A stretch of 64,000 nt of DNA from Engelhardtia mirabilis (lineage in GTDB: Bacteria; Planctomycetota; UBA1135; GCA-002686595), in contig CP036296.1 in NCBI GenBank assembly GCA_007751255.1, positions 1,612,001-1,676,000 of the forward strand. The letters are read 5' to 3'. Of this stretch, positions 37,856 through 46,369 are shown in pieces. The notes below the pieces were generated by a model that searched no databases, was not told the DNA's origin, and was given only the letters and a program-made list of their open reading frames with translations. Position 1 is the stretch's first letter; each line of letters starts with the position of its first letter. The position numbers and the translations under genes are program-made.

Positions 37856-39103
37856 TCAGAAGCTCGCCGGGATCAGGCTGGTCGCGCTGGGCGCCCCCAG
37901 GAAGAGTTCGAGTCCGGTACTCAGATAGAGACCCTGTAGCCACAGGTTGACGCCCGCCGCGCCCGGCACCGAGGCCACCGGAAAGGAGAAGGTCTGCTCA
38001 CCGCTGGCCGGCAGGGCGCCGAGCAGCGTGAACACGCTCGTGATCGGATCCACGACGAACGGGTCGAGTTCGCCGGCGAGGGGCACCGAACCCGGACCCA
38101 GGGCGACCGCCAGCAGCACCAGGTCCCCGCCTTCACCGGTGAGGTCGAGCTGCACCTGGCCGCCGAACCGCACCGGTGAGGACGCCACGGACGAGCGCGC
38201 CGTGCCGGGCAGGGGCAGGTGAACGCCCGCCAGCAGCTCGATCTCCTGGCCCGGGACGCCATCCACGCAGGTGGCCAGGGTCGCCTTGCCGAAGTCGCCC
38301 GCGCCGAAGGTGCAGTCCAGTGCCAGGAACGCCGGCACGGGGATCGTCGCGCTGGGCTCGAGCAGGATGCCGCTCCCGCCGTCGCCGGCGTCCTTGCACT
38401 TGGTCATGAACTGGGTCGAGATCGTGACCCCGTTGCCCCCGTCGCCGGGCGCGAACGTGCAGCCGCTTGCGAACAGCACCCCACCTGTCACACGGGCCCC
38501 GTGCCCGCCGTGGCCGAGCTCGCCGAGGGCACCCTGGGCCCCTTGGAACAGGCTGTCGTAGGCCTGCACGAAGGCGTTGAAGGACTCCAGCCCGCTGCCG
38601 GCGCCGGGGAAGCCGGCGGGAGAACCGCGGAGCTCACAACCGGCGAACACGACCTGTGCGCAGTCGGTCAGCGCCAGGCCCTCGGGCGCGAAGCCCTGGC
38701 CGATGTTGCCGTTGCGGATCACGCAGTCGACCCACTCCACCGTGCCGAGGGTCGAGGTCACGCTCGAGCCCGGCTCGAACAGGGGCGTGCGCAGCTCCAG
38801 ACCGCGGATCAGGATGTCCTGGCCGGCCGCCGTGCCCGAGATCTCGGCGCGCCCGACGACGACCGGCGCGGCCCCGGTGTCGGCGACGATCGTGAGCCCC
38901 TTGGCGCTGATCGTGAAGCTCGAGTAGGTGCCGTCCTCGACCAGGATCAGGTCGCCGTCCTGGGCCGCGAAGATCGCCTCCTGCAGGTCGGTGAAGGCAC
39001 CGGGCGCGCCGCTGGCGTCGACCACGTGCACCTGTCCGAGGGCGAGGGCCGCCGCGGGGAACGCGAACATCGACGTCAGGGCGAGGACCTGGATCGAGGG
39101 CAT
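37856..39103 (-). CDS. Secreted parallel beta-helix protein with shared C-terminal domain
   Basis: 415 residues, signal peptide 1-22 (..FAFPAAALALG). Residues about 25-270 have the beta-helix pattern of Planctomycete exported proteins: FTDLQEAIFAAQDGDLILVEDGTYSSFTI, then repeated strand turns (LRGSPAGFPG, CVIRNGNIGQ, CTFAPGDGGNG). The last 120 residues correspond to the common C-terminal domain (GSVPLAGELDPF.., SVPGAAGVNLWLQGLYL, STGLELFLG). The broken gene at 52022-52680 looks like a relative. Extracellular or surface; no catalytic residues were recognised. Confidence 0.82.
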   Translation of the reverse strand: MPSIQVLALTSMFAFPAAALALGQVHVVDASGAPGAFTDLQEAIFAAQDGDLILVEDGTYSSFTISAKGLTIVADTGAAPVVVGRAEISGTAAGQDILIRGLELRTPLFEPGSSVTSTLGTVEWVDCVIRNGNIGQGFAPEGLALTDCAQVVFAGCELRGSPAGFPGAGSGLESFNAFVQAYDSLFQGAQGALGELGHGGHGARVTGGVLFASGCTFAPGDGGNGVTISTQFMTKCKDAGDGGSGILLEPSATIPVPAFLALDCTFGAGDFGKATLATCVDGVPGQEIELLAGVHLPLPGTARSSVASSPVRFGGQVQLDLTGEGGDLVLLAVALGPGSVPLAGELDPFVVDPITSVFTLLGALPASGEQTFSFPVASVPGAAGVNLWLQGLYLSTGLELFLGAPSATSLIPASF

Positions 39104-39244
39104 GGTCGGGCCTGGGGTTGGATCGGTGGGACGGATCGGTCGGTCGCCAGTCTAGGGCCGGCGCGCGCGCGCACTCTTGCAGGAGTTCTACCCGGGCCCG
39201 CGGTCAGGCGCGCTAGGCTCGCGCGGCCGCCTGGCACCCTGACC

Positions 39245-41191
39245 ATGGGCACGAATCGAACCCCGACCCTGCTTCTTCTGGCCCTGGCGGCCCTGGTACT
39301 CGGTGGCGCCTGGTGGTTCATCGACGGCAGGGACAGTGAACCGTCACAGCCCGGCCCGACGCCTGCGATCGAGTCGGTCGGCGGGGCGGAGCGCTCGGAC
39401 CCGCCGCTGAGCGCGCCAGCTTCGACCGCGATCGAGGGGGCGCGCGGGCAGCTCCCGGCCGAGGCCACACGCGCATCCGAAGCGCCGGACCCCAACCAGG
39501 CGTCCCCGAACGTGCACCCGCAGCGACGTTTCCGGGTTCACGTCCTCGACCAGGACGGCGCGGTGCATGGGGCCGAGAGCGGGACCTTGACCGTCAACGT
39601 GTGGCATGACGACGTCGGGGACTACGTCGACGTGCAGGTGCGGGAGGGGCTCTTCAGCCTCGACGAAGCGCCCGACACTCGCGTCACCGCCAACTCCGGT
39701 CAACTCGGCGGCCGGGGCGTGCTGCCTGTCGAGCCCGACGCCGCCGATCAAGCGCCCGACCTGCTCCTGGTCCGCTGGTTGCCCGCGACCACCCTGCGCG
39801 TGGTCGACGCGGGCAGTGGCGCCGACCTCTCGAGCGTGGAGCTCTACCCGCGCGGCGGCATGCGCCTGATGCTGCCCTTGCACCCCGGACCGGTGGCGCC
39901 GGAATTGTTGATGCACGGCGACTCGCCGATCGAGTTGGAGCTTTCCGACTTCCAGTTCGCGAGTCCCCTGGCCGCGGTCTACGCGCGCACCGCGGCCCAC
40001 GCCTGGGGCTTGACCCAGGTCGACCTGCAACGGGGCGGCGAGACGCGCCTGGCGTTGATCCCCGGCGGCGACCTGGAGGTGAGCCTCGTGGGCGATCGGC
40101 CGGCACCGGGCTCCTTCGTGCGGGTGCGGATCCGCGAGGGCGCGCCGCCCATCGCCGAGGCGATGATCCTCGGCGAGGGGCGGCCCGTGACCTTCACCGG
40201 CATGCCCGTGGGCGACCTCTTCGTCACGGTGGAACTCGGCGATCGGAGCGCGAAGCCCGTGCTCCAGGGTCAGGGGCAGGTGGAGATCGTCGCCGGCGCC
40301 ATGTCGCGCCTTCAGATCACGGTCGAGCGTCCGGCCGACGTCGAGCCCGCGCCCCTCGCTGGCGTCGTCGTGCTCCCGCCGGGTTGGGAACTCGATGCGA
40401 AGGTCCTCGCGCTCGGACTCGTCGGTGGATCCATCTTCGACCCGCAGGAGAACTTCAACCTCGACCTGCCCGCCGAGCCCCGCCTCGGTACCCAGGACGA
40501 GTACCCCTTCGACGCGGGCCTGCTGCGGCCGGGTCGCTGGGTGCTCTCGATCGATCCCTTGGGGATCGCCATGGCCGTAGACCTTCCGCCCGAGGGTCTG
40601 CGCGACGTGCGCTTCGAGGTCGGCGCGCCGGGGGAACTCTTGGTGCGCGTGGTCGACTCCCAGTCGGGTCTCGAGCTCACGCCGCTGAGCCTGACCTGGC
40701 ACACGCCGCGCCCGGAGAACTCGGGCGGCTTCTCGTCCAGGGGCGCGGTCTACGACGAGGAGCGCGGCGGCTACGTGATCCGCGCGCCCATCGGCGAGCT
40801 CGTGATCTCGGCCCTCTTGGACGGCTACGCCGCCCCCGACGAGACGGTCACCGTGGGACCGGGCTCGCGCGTGCACGTGCTCGAGCTGGAACGCCTGCAG
40901 GGGGTGCGGATCGTCGCGCGCGAGGGGGAGCGGGAGTTCCCGGTGAACCCCTGGAAGACGACCGTGCGTGCGATCGACCACGAAGGTCGCATGACGACCG
41001 CCGGGCAGACCAGCACACTCGGTGGCGATGGCTCGGCAGTGGGGTTCGCCGCCGTGTACGTGGACCGTCCGGGCGAGTACGGCGTGACGGTCCCCGCGAT
41101 CCCCGGCTTCCTGCCCCCGGGCGAGCGGGTCGTGGAGGTCCGCGCCCACGAGTTGACCGAGCTGGTGATCGAGCTCGAGCGCGAGCCCTGA
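39245..41191 (+). CDS. Membrane-anchored protein with carboxypeptidase-regulatory-like beta domains
   Basis: 648 residues. An N-terminal hydrophobic helix (TPTLLLLALAALVLGGAWWFI) acts as anchor or signal, followed by a Pro/Ala/Ser-rich linker to about residue 90. Then come several beta-sandwich repeats with the CarboxypepD_reg/Cna-B-like pattern (for example RFRVHVLDQDGAVHGAESGTLTVNV, TTLRVVDAGSGADLSSVELYPRGG and LLVRVVDSQSGLELTPLSL). Such chains occur in many Planctomycete exported proteins and are thought structural. The downstream esterase begins 38 nt later on the same strand and may be co-expressed. Confidence 0.78.
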   Translation: MGTNRTPTLLLLALAALVLGGAWWFIDGRDSEPSQPGPTPAIESVGGAERSDPPLSAPASTAIEGARGQLPAEATRASEAPDPNQASPNVHPQRRFRVHVLDQDGAVHGAESGTLTVNVWHDDVGDYVDVQVREGLFSLDEAPDTRVTANSGQLGGRGVLPVEPDAADQAPDLLLVRWLPATTLRVVDAGSGADLSSVELYPRGGMRLMLPLHPGPVAPELLMHGDSPIELELSDFQFASPLAAVYARTAAHAWGLTQVDLQRGGETRLALIPGGDLEVSLVGDRPAPGSFVRVRIREGAPPIAEAMILGEGRPVTFTGMPVGDLFVTVELGDRSAKPVLQGQGQVEIVAGAMSRLQITVERPADVEPAPLAGVVVLPPGWELDAKVLALGLVGGSIFDPQENFNLDLPAEPRLGTQDEYPFDAGLLRPGRWVLSIDPLGIAMAVDLPPEGLRDVRFEVGAPGELLVRVVDSQSGLELTPLSLTWHTPRPENSGGFSSRGAVYDEERGGYVIRAPIGELVISALLDGYAAPDETVTVGPGSRVHVLELERLQGVRIVAREGEREFPVNPWKTTVRAIDHEGRMTTAGQTSTLGGDGSAVGFAAVYVDRPGEYGVTVPAIPGFLPPGERVVEVRAHELTELVIELEREP

Positions 41192-41229
41192 AGCCTGCTG
41201 CTCGGGCGCGCGCGGCGTAGAGTGCCTGG

Positions 41230-42555
41230 ATGCTCAGCCTCGCCCTCGCCCTGACGCTGCTCGCGCCCCCCGTTCAGGAATCCGCCCCCGCGCCGACCAA
41301 GGTCTTCCTGCTCGCCGGTCAGTCGAACATGGAGGGCTACACCAGCTCCGCGTGGGTGCGCGAGTACGCCCCCGAGTTGGTCGAGCCGCGCGACGACGTG
41401 TGGTGTTCCTGGCGCGGTGCGTGCGGCCCCCTCGCGCCGGGTACCGGCTATGAAGTCGGGCTCGAGCTGAGCCTCGGCCGCGCCCTCGGCGAGCGCTTCG
41501 AGGCCCCGGTGCTGCTGGTCAAGGTCGCCGTGGGCGGCACGACCCTGAGCGACGACTGGCGTCCGCCGAGCACCGTCGCCCGCGTGGGCGGGGAGATCGG
41601 CTACCTCTACAAGGCCATGGCCCAGCGCCTGCGCCGCGTCCTGTCACAACCCCAAGCTGCCTGCCCCGAGGCCCTGGCCGGCGGCTCCTTCGAGCTGGGC
41701 GGCTTCGTCTGGCTGCAAGGGGAGAGCGACAGCTTCGAGGGGCGCGAGCATGGTTACGAGGCCTCCCTGCGCGAGCTGATCGCCGACGTGCGCGCGGCGA
41801 CGGCGACGCCTGCCCTGCCGGTAGTGGTCGTCCAGATCAACGACTCCGGAGCCTGGGACGACAACGGCGGCGGCGGTCCGGTGGTGCGTGCGGCCCAGGC
41901 GGACGTGGTCGCGGCGGACCCCCGTGCGGCGCTGGTGGTCACGTCCGACCTGGACCCGGGCTACCACTACACCGACGGCGACCACGTCACGATCGGCTAC
42001 CGCGTGGCGCAGGCCCTGTGGCCCCTGTTGGAGGTGCCTGCGCCCACCGATCTGGAGGCGCTGCACGCCGCTTGGGCCGAGCAGGAACGGCTGTTCTTCC
42101 CCGGCCGCGGCCCGCGCCCGCCGCTTCCGCAGCTGCACCTCTCGGACCTCGATTGGCTCTCGGCCACCTCCGGCTGGGGCGGCGATCCGCGCCGCGACCA
42201 ATCGATCGAAGGCCGGCCCCTGTCGCTCGACGGCGAGGCCTTCGCCAGGGGCATCGGCACCCACGCCGAGTCGGACATCGTGTTCGCGCTCGAGCCCGGA
42301 TATGGCCGTTTCGTCGCCGTCGCCGGCCTCGACGACGAGGTCGCCGGACGCGCGGTCTGCAGCGTGGTGTTCCAGGTCTTGATCGACGGTGAGGTCGCGG
42401 TGAGCTCGCCGACGCTCCGCACCCAGGAACGCTGGCACTTCGACCTGCCGATCTTCGAGGGCGCGGAACAACTCACGCTGAGGGTGTTGGAGGCCGATTC
42501 CGGCATCGACAGCGACCATGCGGATTGGGTCGACTGCGGCTTCATCGCGCGTTGA
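41230..42555 (+). CDS. SASA-type carbohydrate esterase with C-terminal NPCBM domain
   Basis: 441 residues with a signal peptide (MLSLALALTLLAPPVQESAPA). The SGNH/SASA catalytic block I FLLAGQSNMEGY (nucleophile S32), VKVAVGGTTL, the FVWLQGESD block and the C-terminal DGDHVTIGYR (D..H) are complete, as in sialate O-acetylesterases and acetyl-xylan esterases. Residues about 300-441 match the NPCBM carbohydrate-binding module (GIGTHAESDIVFAL, FVAVAGLDDEV and SVVFQVLIDGE). It is expected to be secreted and to remove acetyl groups from polysaccharide, probably algal or plant sugars. Confidence 0.9.
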   Translation: MLSLALALTLLAPPVQESAPAPTKVFLLAGQSNMEGYTSSAWVREYAPELVEPRDDVWCSWRGACGPLAPGTGYEVGLELSLGRALGERFEAPVLLVKVAVGGTTLSDDWRPPSTVARVGGEIGYLYKAMAQRLRRVLSQPQAACPEALAGGSFELGGFVWLQGESDSFEGREHGYEASLRELIADVRAATATPALPVVVVQINDSGAWDDNGGGGPVVRAAQADVVAADPRAALVVTSDLDPGYHYTDGDHVTIGYRVAQALWPLLEVPAPTDLEALHAAWAEQERLFFPGRGPRPPLPQLHLSDLDWLSATSGWGGDPRRDQSIEGRPLSLDGEAFARGIGTHAESDIVFALEPGYGRFVAVAGLDDEVAGRAVCSVVFQVLIDGEVAVSSPTLRTQERWHFDLPIFEGAEQLTLRVLEADSGIDSDHADWVDCGFIAR

Positions 42556-42621
42556 TCCTTCTTGGCATCCGAACGCTCGAGCGTCGACGACTCGATCTGT
42601 CGACGCCCATCGGCGGTGTCC

Positions 42622-43611
42622 TCAGGGAGCCGGGTTCAACAGGAGGGCCGCGCGCCGCATGGCGTCCGCGACCCGTTGGGCTGCCTCACTGTCGGCGTGG
42701 GAAACGCGCAGGTCGTGGCCGACCTGGAAGTAGCCGTCCCCGATGCCCAGGCGTTCGCGCTCCCGGGCGAAGCGCCGCTTGAGAGACTCGTCGCCGAGGG
42801 GCAGTTCGTGGCAAGCCTTGCAGTTGCCGAACAGGGCCCGGCGCGCGTCGCGGTCCATCAGTCCCCCTGCATCGGCCACCATCGCCGCAGTCGAACGGGA
42901 GTCGAGGGCGAGCTCCACGAAACGCGCGGCGCCGTCGTCGAGCAGGGCTGCCACCGGCGTCGCGAGCTCGGCGACCCGGCCGTACCGATCGGCCAGCATC
43001 TCCGCTCGCTCCTTCAGCGTGAGCGGGTTGGTGTCCGCGGGGATGTTGAAGACCGAGGCCTGCTCGTGCATGCAGGCGAGCAGGTCGAGTAGGGCCACGG
43101 TCAACCGCGCGTCGTCACTGTCGTCGCCCTCGCAGCGCTGCCGAATCGTCGCCAGCTCCGTTCGCGGCCGAGCGTCCGACAGCCGCGGCAGCCGGGCGAA
43201 GCGCAGGTTGGCGGCGAAGCTCGCCCAAGCCTCGATCGGTTGCGTGGAAGCGTCGACCACGGCGGCGCCGGCGAAGGCGCGCTCCTGGTCCAAGGCCAGG
43301 ATCGCCGTGGCGGCCGGCGCCAACCCTTCGAGGGGCTGGCAGGCGATCACGAGCGACGTCGAATCGGCGGGCGGAGCGAGCCGCGCCCGGAACAACCGCA
43401 CCTCGCCCGTCGAGGTGGTCCCGGTGGCACGGTCCACCTGGGCCAAGCGCGCCTCGCTGGCGGGCTCCATCGGCGCGAACTCGACAAGTTCGAGACCGAG
43501 GGCGGCGCCAATCCGCTCGCACTCATCGGCGCCATCGGGTTCCGCGGGTCGCAGGGCGAGCAGCGGCGGCAGGGCGGAACACAGGAGCAGGCAACTGAGG
43601 GCGCTCTTCAT
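42622..43611 (-). CDS. Secreted single-heme cytochrome c-like protein
   Basis: 329 residues with a signal peptide (MKSALSCLLLCSALPPLLAL). One heme-binding site CKACH (C264, H268) lies in the C-terminal part, preceded by a helical region (GGLMDRDARRALFGN). A distal Met cannot be assigned with certainty. The N-terminal 150 residues are mixed alpha/beta without a known family. An exported electron carrier or a redox sensor is possible. It is divergent from the SGNH hydrolase gene. Confidence 0.72.
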   Translation of the reverse strand: MKSALSCLLLCSALPPLLALRPAEPDGADECERIGAALGLELVEFAPMEPASEARLAQVDRATGTTSTGEVRLFRARLAPPADSTSLVIACQPLEGLAPAATAILALDQERAFAGAAVVDASTQPIEAWASFAANLRFARLPRLSDARPRTELATIRQRCEGDDSDDARLTVALLDLLACMHEQASVFNIPADTNPLTLKERAEMLADRYGRVAELATPVAALLDDGAARFVELALDSRSTAAMVADAGGLMDRDARRALFGNCKACHELPLGDESLKRRFARERERLGIGDGYFQVGHDLRVSHADSEAAQRVADAMRRAALLLNPAP

Positions 43612-43795
43612 CGGTGGTCGGGGTCGGGCGGCCGGGGGAATCCAGGGTGGCGGCCCACGCTAACCGCGGCGGATTCGCCAGGGGTCCGCCGATCTCCGAG
43701 CCTTCTGGTCCGCGGATCTGCCGCGGACCGCGGCTTCGAGCCTGCCGCCGTGGGATAGGCTCGACGCTCGGCCGCGCGCGCGCCGCCCCATTGCC

Positions 43796-45280
43796 ATGGC
43801 ACGAGCACCCATTCCGCAGGCGCAACGACGGTCGACGCCGAGTGCCACGACCGCGGGTACGGCCCTCGCGGTGGGGCCGCGCACGATCAGCTTCGTGGGG
43901 CTGCTCCTGCTCGCCGAGTTCGCGCTGAGACACCTGGGCGGCTACGGGCTCCAGACCCTGTTCGAGAATTCGCCGCGCTACAGCTGGCAGTTGATCCCGC
44001 ACCAGGCGCGGCTCGGGCAGACCCTGCGGGTGCGGGAGTACGTCAACGGTCAGGGCTTTCGGGACGGTCGCGACTGGTCCGAGCTGTTGGCGCCCGATGG
44101 GGGGGCAGGGCCGCTGCGGGTCGCCGTGCTCGGCAACTCGCTGACCTACGGAACTGGCGTCGAGGTCGAGCAGACCTGGCCCCGCGTCTTGGAGGCCGCG
44201 CTGGACGGAGCCCTGGGTCCGGGGCGCGACGCGGTCGTGATGAACTTCGCGGTCGCCGGCTACACCTTCGAGCAGATGGCGCGCGTGTTCGACGACCAGG
44301 TAGCACCGGGCCAGCCGGCGTTGGTCCTGTGGCCCGTCACCGCGCGGGACATGGGGCTGATGGCACCGACCCGGGAGTTGGCCGACTATCCCCTGCGACG
44401 CCTGGTGGTACGGACCGCGATCCACGACATGCTGCTCGACTCGCTCCTACGTAACCGCATCGCAGACATCCGCAGCGAGCCCGAGCCCGGTGCGGACGGG
44501 GTGCGTCGGGGGTTCTGGGTGGCGTTGCTGGACGCCACTTCGGCCGTGATCGCGGACGAGCTCGAGGCCGGGGTCCAGGCAGCGGCGATCGCGCAGCTGA
44601 AGGCAGCGGTCGGGGTCGCCTGCGCCGGCGCGCCGGAGACGGACGTGCCGGGCATCCTGGTGTCGGTCTTCGAGCGCTTCGCGCGCGATTGGGCACCGGA
44701 CGACGCGCGTGGGCTGCTGCTCTCCCTGTGGTCGGCGTTCGAGTCCAGCACGCCCGCCGAGGTGTGGGACTTCATGCACCACGACTTCATCCAGGACCCA
44801 CACGCGGCGCGCCACGCCGGGCTGCGGCGGATCCGCGGCGCGCGCCTGGCGGAGATCGTGGAGCGGGTAGAGGGTTGGGGCGGAGGTCTGGTCGTGATCG
44901 GTCTGCCGACCACCGACCAACTGGTCAGCGAGGCACCTGGTCCGACGGCCTACTGGCGCGACGAGTGGCTGCCCGCCCTTGCGTCCGATGGCGCGAGCGC
45001 GAGGGTCGTGGACGCGGCGGCGGCCTTCGACGCACCGATGGCCGAGCTCGCCGCGGCGATCCGCGAGCGGGGTTACGTGCGCGCGGGCGAGATCGAGCGA
45101 GTCACGGCCGACTACGCGGGGTCGGGGTCGACCTTGGTGCAGCTCGACGATCCGTGGCACTACAACGCCGACGGGCACCGCTTGGTGGCTGCGGCGGTCG
45201 CGCGGGTCGTCGGACCGCTGCTCGACCTCGAGCTCCCCACGACGGACGGCGAGGCGACCACGGCCCGGACCGCGGACTGA
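43796..45280 (+). CDS. SGNH/GDSL hydrolase with N-terminal membrane anchor
   Basis: 494 residues. An N-terminal helix (ISFVGLLLLAEFALRHLGGY) anchors it or serves as a signal. The SGNH block I is AVLGNSLTYGTG with S115, and the C-terminal block is DDPWHYNADGHRLVA (D452, H455). Residues 71-92 (LGQTLRVREYVNGQGFRDGR) match the 'N..G.R' region seen in alginate O-acetyltransferase-like SGNH proteins of Planctomycetes. It is predicted to be an extracytoplasmic acyl-ester hydrolase or transferase; the substrate is unknown. Confidence 0.8.
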   Translation: MARAPIPQAQRRSTPSATTAGTALAVGPRTISFVGLLLLAEFALRHLGGYGLQTLFENSPRYSWQLIPHQARLGQTLRVREYVNGQGFRDGRDWSELLAPDGGAGPLRVAVLGNSLTYGTGVEVEQTWPRVLEAALDGALGPGRDAVVMNFAVAGYTFEQMARVFDDQVAPGQPALVLWPVTARDMGLMAPTRELADYPLRRLVVRTAIHDMLLDSLLRNRIADIRSEPEPGADGVRRGFWVALLDATSAVIADELEAGVQAAAIAQLKAAVGVACAGAPETDVPGILVSVFERFARDWAPDDARGLLLSLWSAFESSTPAEVWDFMHHDFIQDPHAARHAGLRRIRGARLAEIVERVEGWGGGLVVIGLPTTDQLVSEAPGPTAYWRDEWLPALASDGASARVVDAAAAFDAPMAELAAAIRERGYVRAGEIERVTADYAGSGSTLVQLDDPWHYNADGHRLVAAAVARVVGPLLDLELPTTDGEATTARTAD

Positions 45281-45314
45281 CCGGGTGGGTCGAGACGTGC
45301 CGTCCGCCTCGGCC

Positions 45315-45335
45315 AATACTTAGGTATTGACCTAA
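45315..45335 (+). promoter_or_regulatory. Operator of the ArsR-SRPBCC operon (two overlapping palindromes)
   Basis: AATAC-TTAG-GTATT (45315-45328) and TTAGGT-ATTG-ACCTAA (45320-45335) are both perfect inverted repeats in an AT-rich island 28 nt before the GTG start. ArsR-family repressors bind such imperfect palindromes in their own promoters, so autoregulation is likely. Confidence 0.72.
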
Positions 45336-45363
45336 CTGAAGTCGCGGGGCAGTATCGCTCCCC

Positions 45364-45699
45364 GTGAGCCCCGCCACCGAGTCCCTCGACCGAGTCTTCC
45401 AGGCCCTGGCCAACCCCACGCGACGAGCGGTGGTGGTGCGCCTGGGACGCGGACCGGCCCCGGTCAGCGAACTCGCGGCGCCCTTCGACATGTCCATGCC
45501 CGCCTTCTTGCAGCACATCCAGGTGCTGGAGGCCAGCGGCGTGGTGCGCACGAAGAAGCGTGGGCGAGTACGGACCGTGAGCGTGGTGCCGGCGCGCCTG
45601 ACGAAGGCCAGCGCCTGGCTCGAACAGCAGCGCAGCCTCTGGGAGGCGCGCCTCGATCAACTCGACGATTACCTCGGAGAGATGCAGGCGAACCCATGA
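45364..45699 (+). CDS. ArsR-family transcriptional regulator
   Basis: 111 residues from a GTG. The winged helix-turn-helix has the standard signature FQALANPTRRAVVVRLGRGPAPVSELAAPFDMSMPAFLQHIQVLEASGVVRTKKRGRVRTVSV. No metal-binding ELCVCDL motif is present, so it belongs to the metal-free subgroup that pairs with SRPBCC/AHSA1 proteins. Its stop overlaps the next start (ATGA). The palindromic operator upstream suggests it represses itself and its partner gene. Confidence 0.92.
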   Translation: MSPATESLDRVFQALANPTRRAVVVRLGRGPAPVSELAAPFDMSMPAFLQHIQVLEASGVVRTKKRGRVRTVSVVPARLTKASAWLEQQRSLWEARLDQLDDYLGEMQANP

Positions 45700-46193
45700 G
45701 CGAACTACCCGTGACGGACCCCGAGTTGGACCTCGTCCTCGAGCGCGTCGTCGACGTGCCGCCCGAGTTGGTTTGGAGGGCCTGGACCGAGCCCGAGCAC
45801 CTCAAGCGTTGGTTCACGCCCGCGCCCTGGACCACGGTCGAGTGCGAGATCGACCTGCGGCCTGGCGGCGCCTTCTCCACCGTGATGCGTTCGCCCGGGG
45901 GCGAGGAGTTCCCCAACGAGGGCTGCTATCTGGAGGTGGTTCCAGCGAGACGCCTGGTGTGGACCAACAGCCTCATTCCGGGCTACCGTCCCGCGCTGCT
46001 GGATCGGCAGGACGACATGTCCTTCGCCTTCACTGCGTTCATCTTGCTGGCACCCGAGGGGACCGGTACCCGGTACACGGCCATCGCCATGCACTCGACG
46101 GCTGCGACGTGCTCGAAGCACGAGCAGCTGGGCTTTCACGAGGGTTGGGGCAAGGCACTCGACCAACTGGTGGCCTTGGCGAAGTCCATGTGA
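45696..46193 (+). CDS. SRPBCC/AHSA1-domain protein
   Basis: 165 residues. The pattern LERVVDVPPELVWRAWTEPEHLKRWFTPAPW..ECEIDLRPGGAFS..M and the C-terminal GWGKALDQLVALAKS is typical of START-like AHSA1 proteins, which have a hydrophobic ligand-binding cavity. It is the usual partner gene of this ArsR subgroup and is translationally coupled by a 4-nt overlap. The ligand or client is unknown. Confidence 0.9.
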   Translation: MSELPVTDPELDLVLERVVDVPPELVWRAWTEPEHLKRWFTPAPWTTVECEIDLRPGGAFSTVMRSPGGEEFPNEGCYLEVVPARRLVWTNSLIPGYRPALLDRQDDMSFAFTAFILLAPEGTGTRYTAIAMHSTAATCSKHEQLGFHEGWGKALDQLVALAKSM

Positions 46194-46369
46194 GCCGGGA
46201 GGGCGTCGGGGTCGAAGGTCCCATTGGAGGGGTCGACCCCGGCGCCCCCGCGGCCCGCGGGGTCTGCTAGGGTCGTGCCTCGGGGGTGTGACGATCGAGC
46301 TCCTGTAGCAGCTCAGACGCCTGCTCCCTCTTGCCCCCGGGGTCACGGCCCCGCAGCCTTGGAGTTCCC

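Noticed and set aside
42573-42584. ACGCTCGAGCGT palindrome after the SASA esterase gene as a terminator
   Set aside because: It is a 12-nt palindrome with no loop, too short to support a call.
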